Origin: Nannocystaceae bacterium
GTDB taxonomy: Bacteria; Myxococcota_A; Polyangia; Nannocystales; Nannocystaceae
Direction of reading: 5' to 3'
NCBI GenBank assembly: GCA_016763875.1
Contig: JAESSZ010000994.1
Coordinates: 1 to 16,619, forward strand
DNA: 16,619 nt
The notes below the pieces were generated by a model. That model worked only from the letters and a program-made list of their open reading frames with translations, searched no databases and was not told the origin of the DNA. Positions within the stretch are counted from its first letter, which is position 1, and every line of letters starts with the position of its first letter. Below are positions 14,977 to 16,619 of this stretch, piece by piece. The position numbers and the translations under genes are program-made.

Positions 14977-15973
14977 GCAGCGCAACGCTGGCGTCGATCT
15001 CAACGGTCGACAAGCCAAACACGCATAGCGGGTTGCCAGGCCAGCAGTGTCCGCCCTCGATGATCCGACACAGCGTCACCTCCGTGCCCTGTGCGCACCC
15101 ACTGTAGGTCTCGCACAGCACCTCGGTCGTTTGATACGACACAACCGGATCGCTAGGACACTCGTTGAGATCCGCCCACAGCGCCCACGTGTCTTCGACG
15201 TTGAGCGTGCTGAGGTTCGTGCCCTCGAATGGCGAGATGCCATCCTGAGTGCCATGGAATGCCATGACGCTGATCGCTCGAGACGGGGTGCACGCACTTG
15301 GGTCCAGCGACAATGAGCCCGCGACGGGGCCGACGGCGGCGATGAAGTCGGCGCCCTCGCAAGCCAGTCGGTGACTCATGCGCGCGCCGTTGGACATGCC
15401 AGTCGCATAAACGCGGTCCCGGGCCAGACACGCCCGTTTGTCGACATCGTCGATCACGGCACGCGTGAAGTCGACATCGTCCCGTGGCTCTTCCGAAAAG
15501 TCGCGGTGCCCAGCGTTGAACACGTTGCCGCTCCCGGACAGGGGAAGGCCCTGCGGAAACGCGACCAAGATCCCGACGTCTTGGGCTGCCTCCCGCATCT
15601 GGGATACATCCGCCTGCGCGGCAGCGGTGGATCCGGTGCCGTGGAAGTTGATCACCAACGCGGTGCGCTCGCCGTGCTGATAGCTCTCGGGGACGAACAG
15701 GCGGTACGACCGCATCTGCCCGCCGTGTTCAACTTCAATGACCTGGTCGCCCGATCGAGGCGCCTCGCGGTCGCATGCGTCCAGCGGCGCACTGGCCGTG
15801 TCGTCGGCGACCGTGGTCGGCGCGGCGCTCGTTTCTGAGGATTGCGACCCGGTTGAGTTGCTGGGCGGCCCGGTGGTCGCGCCCGCGTCTCCAGAGTCGC
15901 TGGCGCAGGCGAGCGCGCCGATGAGCAGAGTGAGCGCAGCGCTCGTACGCCCTCCCCCGCGTACACCGTCCAT
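14948..15973 (-). CDS. Secreted lipoprotein esterase of the poly(3-hydroxybutyrate) depolymerase / LpqC (CE1-like) family
   Basis: A 341-residue alpha/beta hydrolase exported as a probable lipoprotein. The N-terminus has a signal peptide (basic GVRGGGR, then SAALTLLIGALA) ending at Cys23 in ALAC, a slightly atypical lipobox. A spacer of about 45 residues rich in Ser, Thr, Gly and Ala (to about residue 65) separates it from the catalytic domain. The fold shows the oxyanion region NFHGTGS (109-115), nucleophile Ser194 in GMSNG, acid Asp244 in HGTQD, and catalytic His309 in GGHCWPG, the usual ending for esterases of the PHB-depolymerase and feruloyl-esterase group. Cysteines at 181, 205, 228, 272, 287, 293, 302, 310 and 317 suggest disulfides. 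The substrate (polyester or plant-type ester) cannot be told. It starts 14 bases after the stop of the small membrane protein gene and overlaps the kinase gene at the 3' end by 29 bases. Confidence 0.9.
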   Translation of the reverse strand: MDGVRGGGRTSAALTLLIGALACASDSGDAGATTGPPSNSTGSQSSETSAAPTTVADDTASAPLDACDREAPRSGDQVIEVEHGGQMRSYRLFVPESYQHGERTALVINFHGTGSTAAAQADVSQMREAAQDVGILVAFPQGLPLSGSGNVFNAGHRDFSEEPRDDVDFTRAVIDDVDKRACLARDRVYATGMSNGARMSHRLACEGADFIAAVGPVAGSLSLDPSACTPSRAISVMAFHGTQDGISPFEGTNLSTLNVEDTWALWADLNECPSDPVVSYQTTEVLCETYSGCAQGTEVTLCRIIEGGHCWPGNPLCVFGLSTVEIDASVALLSFFAGFSL

Positions 15974-15980
15974 GGCGCGG

Positions 15981-15986
15981 AGGGTA
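15981..15986 (-). promoter_or_regulatory. Candidate -10 element (TACCCT) placing the esterase as a leaderless transcript
   Basis: On the minus strand TACCCT is followed by exactly seven bases (CCGCGCC) and ATG at 15973. It lies within two bases of the upstream gene's stop codon. No Shine-Dalgarno sequence is present, so the esterase probably has its own promoter in addition to, or instead of, read-through from the membrane-protein gene. Confidence 0.4.
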
Positions 15987-15987
15987 A

Positions 15988-16521
15988 CTAGGACTTCTCG
16001 CCGTCTTCAGCGACGGGCTCTTCCGCAGGCAGTGGTGCCTCGATCTCGTTCTCGACGCGCCGCAGAAGCCCTTCGATCAGCAACGCGCGCTCGCCGGCAT
16101 CGTAGCGACCGTCGCGGTAGCGGGCCTGAATGTCTTCGAACTTCTCCTGCGCGTCCTTGATGAGCTGCTTGTACGGACGCACGCGCCGCATGACCTCTTT
16201 CTGGTTGGACCAGAAAAACGAGATCAGCGTCGCGGCCGTAAAGCCGGAAAGGATCATCCCCAGCGGGCCGCCCAGCAGGTACTTCAGCCCCACCCGCAGC
16301 GCCACGACGCCGGCTGCGCCAACCGCGAGCTCGCGGACGCCCGACTTCTTTATCCTGCCCCAGGCCATCGGGAGCAGCTCGCCCGACGCTATCACCAGCG
16401 CGACGAACTCGGCCCGTTTGGCACCAGCCTCGTAGGCATCGGTGATCACCTGCTGCATGAAGGCGTCGAACGTCTCGTATACGTCCGCGGGGTAAGCGGT
16501 GTTCGCTTCCGGAGAGGCCAT
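15988..16521 (-). CDS. Small membrane protein of unknown function
   Basis: I do not recognise this 177-residue protein. An N-terminal soluble helical region (about 1-55, VYETFDAFMQQVITDAYEAG) precedes two hydrophobic segments at about 62-80 (VRELAVGAAGVVALRVGLKY) and 84-104 (GGPLGMILSGFTAATLISFF). They are separated by a tight Gly-Gly-Pro turn, so the pair may form a hairpin. The region after that is highly charged and probably coiled-coil (KQLIKDAQEKFEDIQARYRDG, about 118-138) and ends in an acidic tail. ATG 16521 is preferred over GTG 16542 because TATCCT lies exactly seven bases before it. It is the first gene of a two-gene unit with the esterase. Confidence 0.75.
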   Translation of the reverse strand: MASPEANTAYPADVYETFDAFMQQVITDAYEAGAKRAEFVALVIASGELLPMAWGRIKKSGVRELAVGAAGVVALRVGLKYLLGGPLGMILSGFTAATLISFFWSNQKEVMRRVRPYKQLIKDAQEKFEDIQARYRDGRYDAGERALLIEGLLRRVENEIEAPLPAEEPVAEDGEKS

Positions 16522-16528
16522 CTCAGGG

Positions 16529-16534
16529 AGGATA
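16529..16534 (-). promoter_or_regulatory. Candidate -10 element (TATCCT) placing the small membrane protein gene as a leaderless transcript
   Basis: On the minus strand TATCCT is followed by exactly seven bases (CCCTGAG) and ATG 16521. There is no Shine-Dalgarno sequence. If this is the promoter, the alternative GTG at 16542 lies upstream of the transcription start and cannot be used. Confidence 0.45.
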
Positions 16535-16600
16535 GCACCCACCGCCAGCGAGGCTCATGGGCGTGAGGTGGCGCAAAAAAGGCCGACCGCGAGGCACCGT

Positions 16601-16606
16601 TTGACA
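16601..16606 (+). promoter_or_regulatory. Perfect -35 hexamer (TTGACA) at the right edge
   Basis: TTGACA matches the sigma-70-type -35 consensus exactly. A matching -10 at 16-18 base spacing would lie just past the window, so whether it drives a rightward gene cannot be decided. Confidence 0.25.
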
Positions 16607-16619
16607 GGCAAATGGGCCG

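Noticed and set aside
1..16619. CRISPR array, tRNA, rRNA, transposase or attachment-site duplication
   Set aside because: I saw no regularly spaced repeats, cloverleaf-like sequences, transposase motifs or paired direct repeats; the only tandem repeats are the 12-bp unit at 12751 and the Pro-Glu codon tract at 6326-6400.

Overview
The window is GC-rich bacterial chromosome. Several traits point to Myxococcota, probably the Nannocystaceae side: a Hanks-type Ser/Thr kinase fused to TPR repeats (catalytic loop HRDFKPDN), a secreted lipoprotein esterase with a Ser/Thr/Gly-rich spacer after its lipobox cysteine, a VF530 protein, and almost no intergenic DNA. This taxonomic call is inference; no rRNA or marker gene is present. 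I see no mobile element, CRISPR array, tRNA or rRNA.

Layout from left to right. (a) 15-2360, + strand: a probable operon of an unrecognised protein, a lysylphosphatidylglycerol-synthase-type (UPF0104) membrane protein and a DUF2505 (SRPBCC-like) protein. (b) 2361-2676: a gap with no convincing gene, then a SulP anion transporter with a STAS domain (2677-4314) and a helical protein with a C-terminal SMI1/KNR4-like segment (4378-5610). (c) 5578-6565, - strand: a membrane-anchored protein whose Pro/Glu linker is broken by an apparent one-base frameshift. Upstream of it on the same strand is rtcB (6626-7858), the RNA ligase. (d) 8020-11604, + strand: tex and dbpA, so with the divergent rtcB this is a cluster of RNA repair, RNA binding and RNA remodelling genes. 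(e) 11594-12001, - strand: a VF530 protein with an unusual basic-then-acidic tail. (f) 12160-14976, + strand: the kinase-TPR protein. (g) 14948-16521, - strand: a two-gene unit of a small membrane protein and a PHB-depolymerase-type lipoprotein esterase. The window ends in 98 bp without a gene.

The most striking pattern is in the start regions, not in a single gene. Four genes (tex, dbpA, the esterase and the small membrane protein) have a TANNNT hexamer followed by exactly seven bases and then ATG, with no convincing Shine-Dalgarno sequence. Two more genes have it with 9 or 10 bases. This is the arrangement expected for leaderless transcripts, where the -10 box places transcription start at the start codon. 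A second pattern is that all three convergent gene pairs overlap at their 3' ends by 11-33 bp, leaving no room for conventional terminators between them.

No single operon here is clearly a new biological system. The best leads are the leaderless-start signature, the split Pro/Glu-linker gene, the helical/SMI1-like protein, and the kinase with a long repeat-bearing activation loop.
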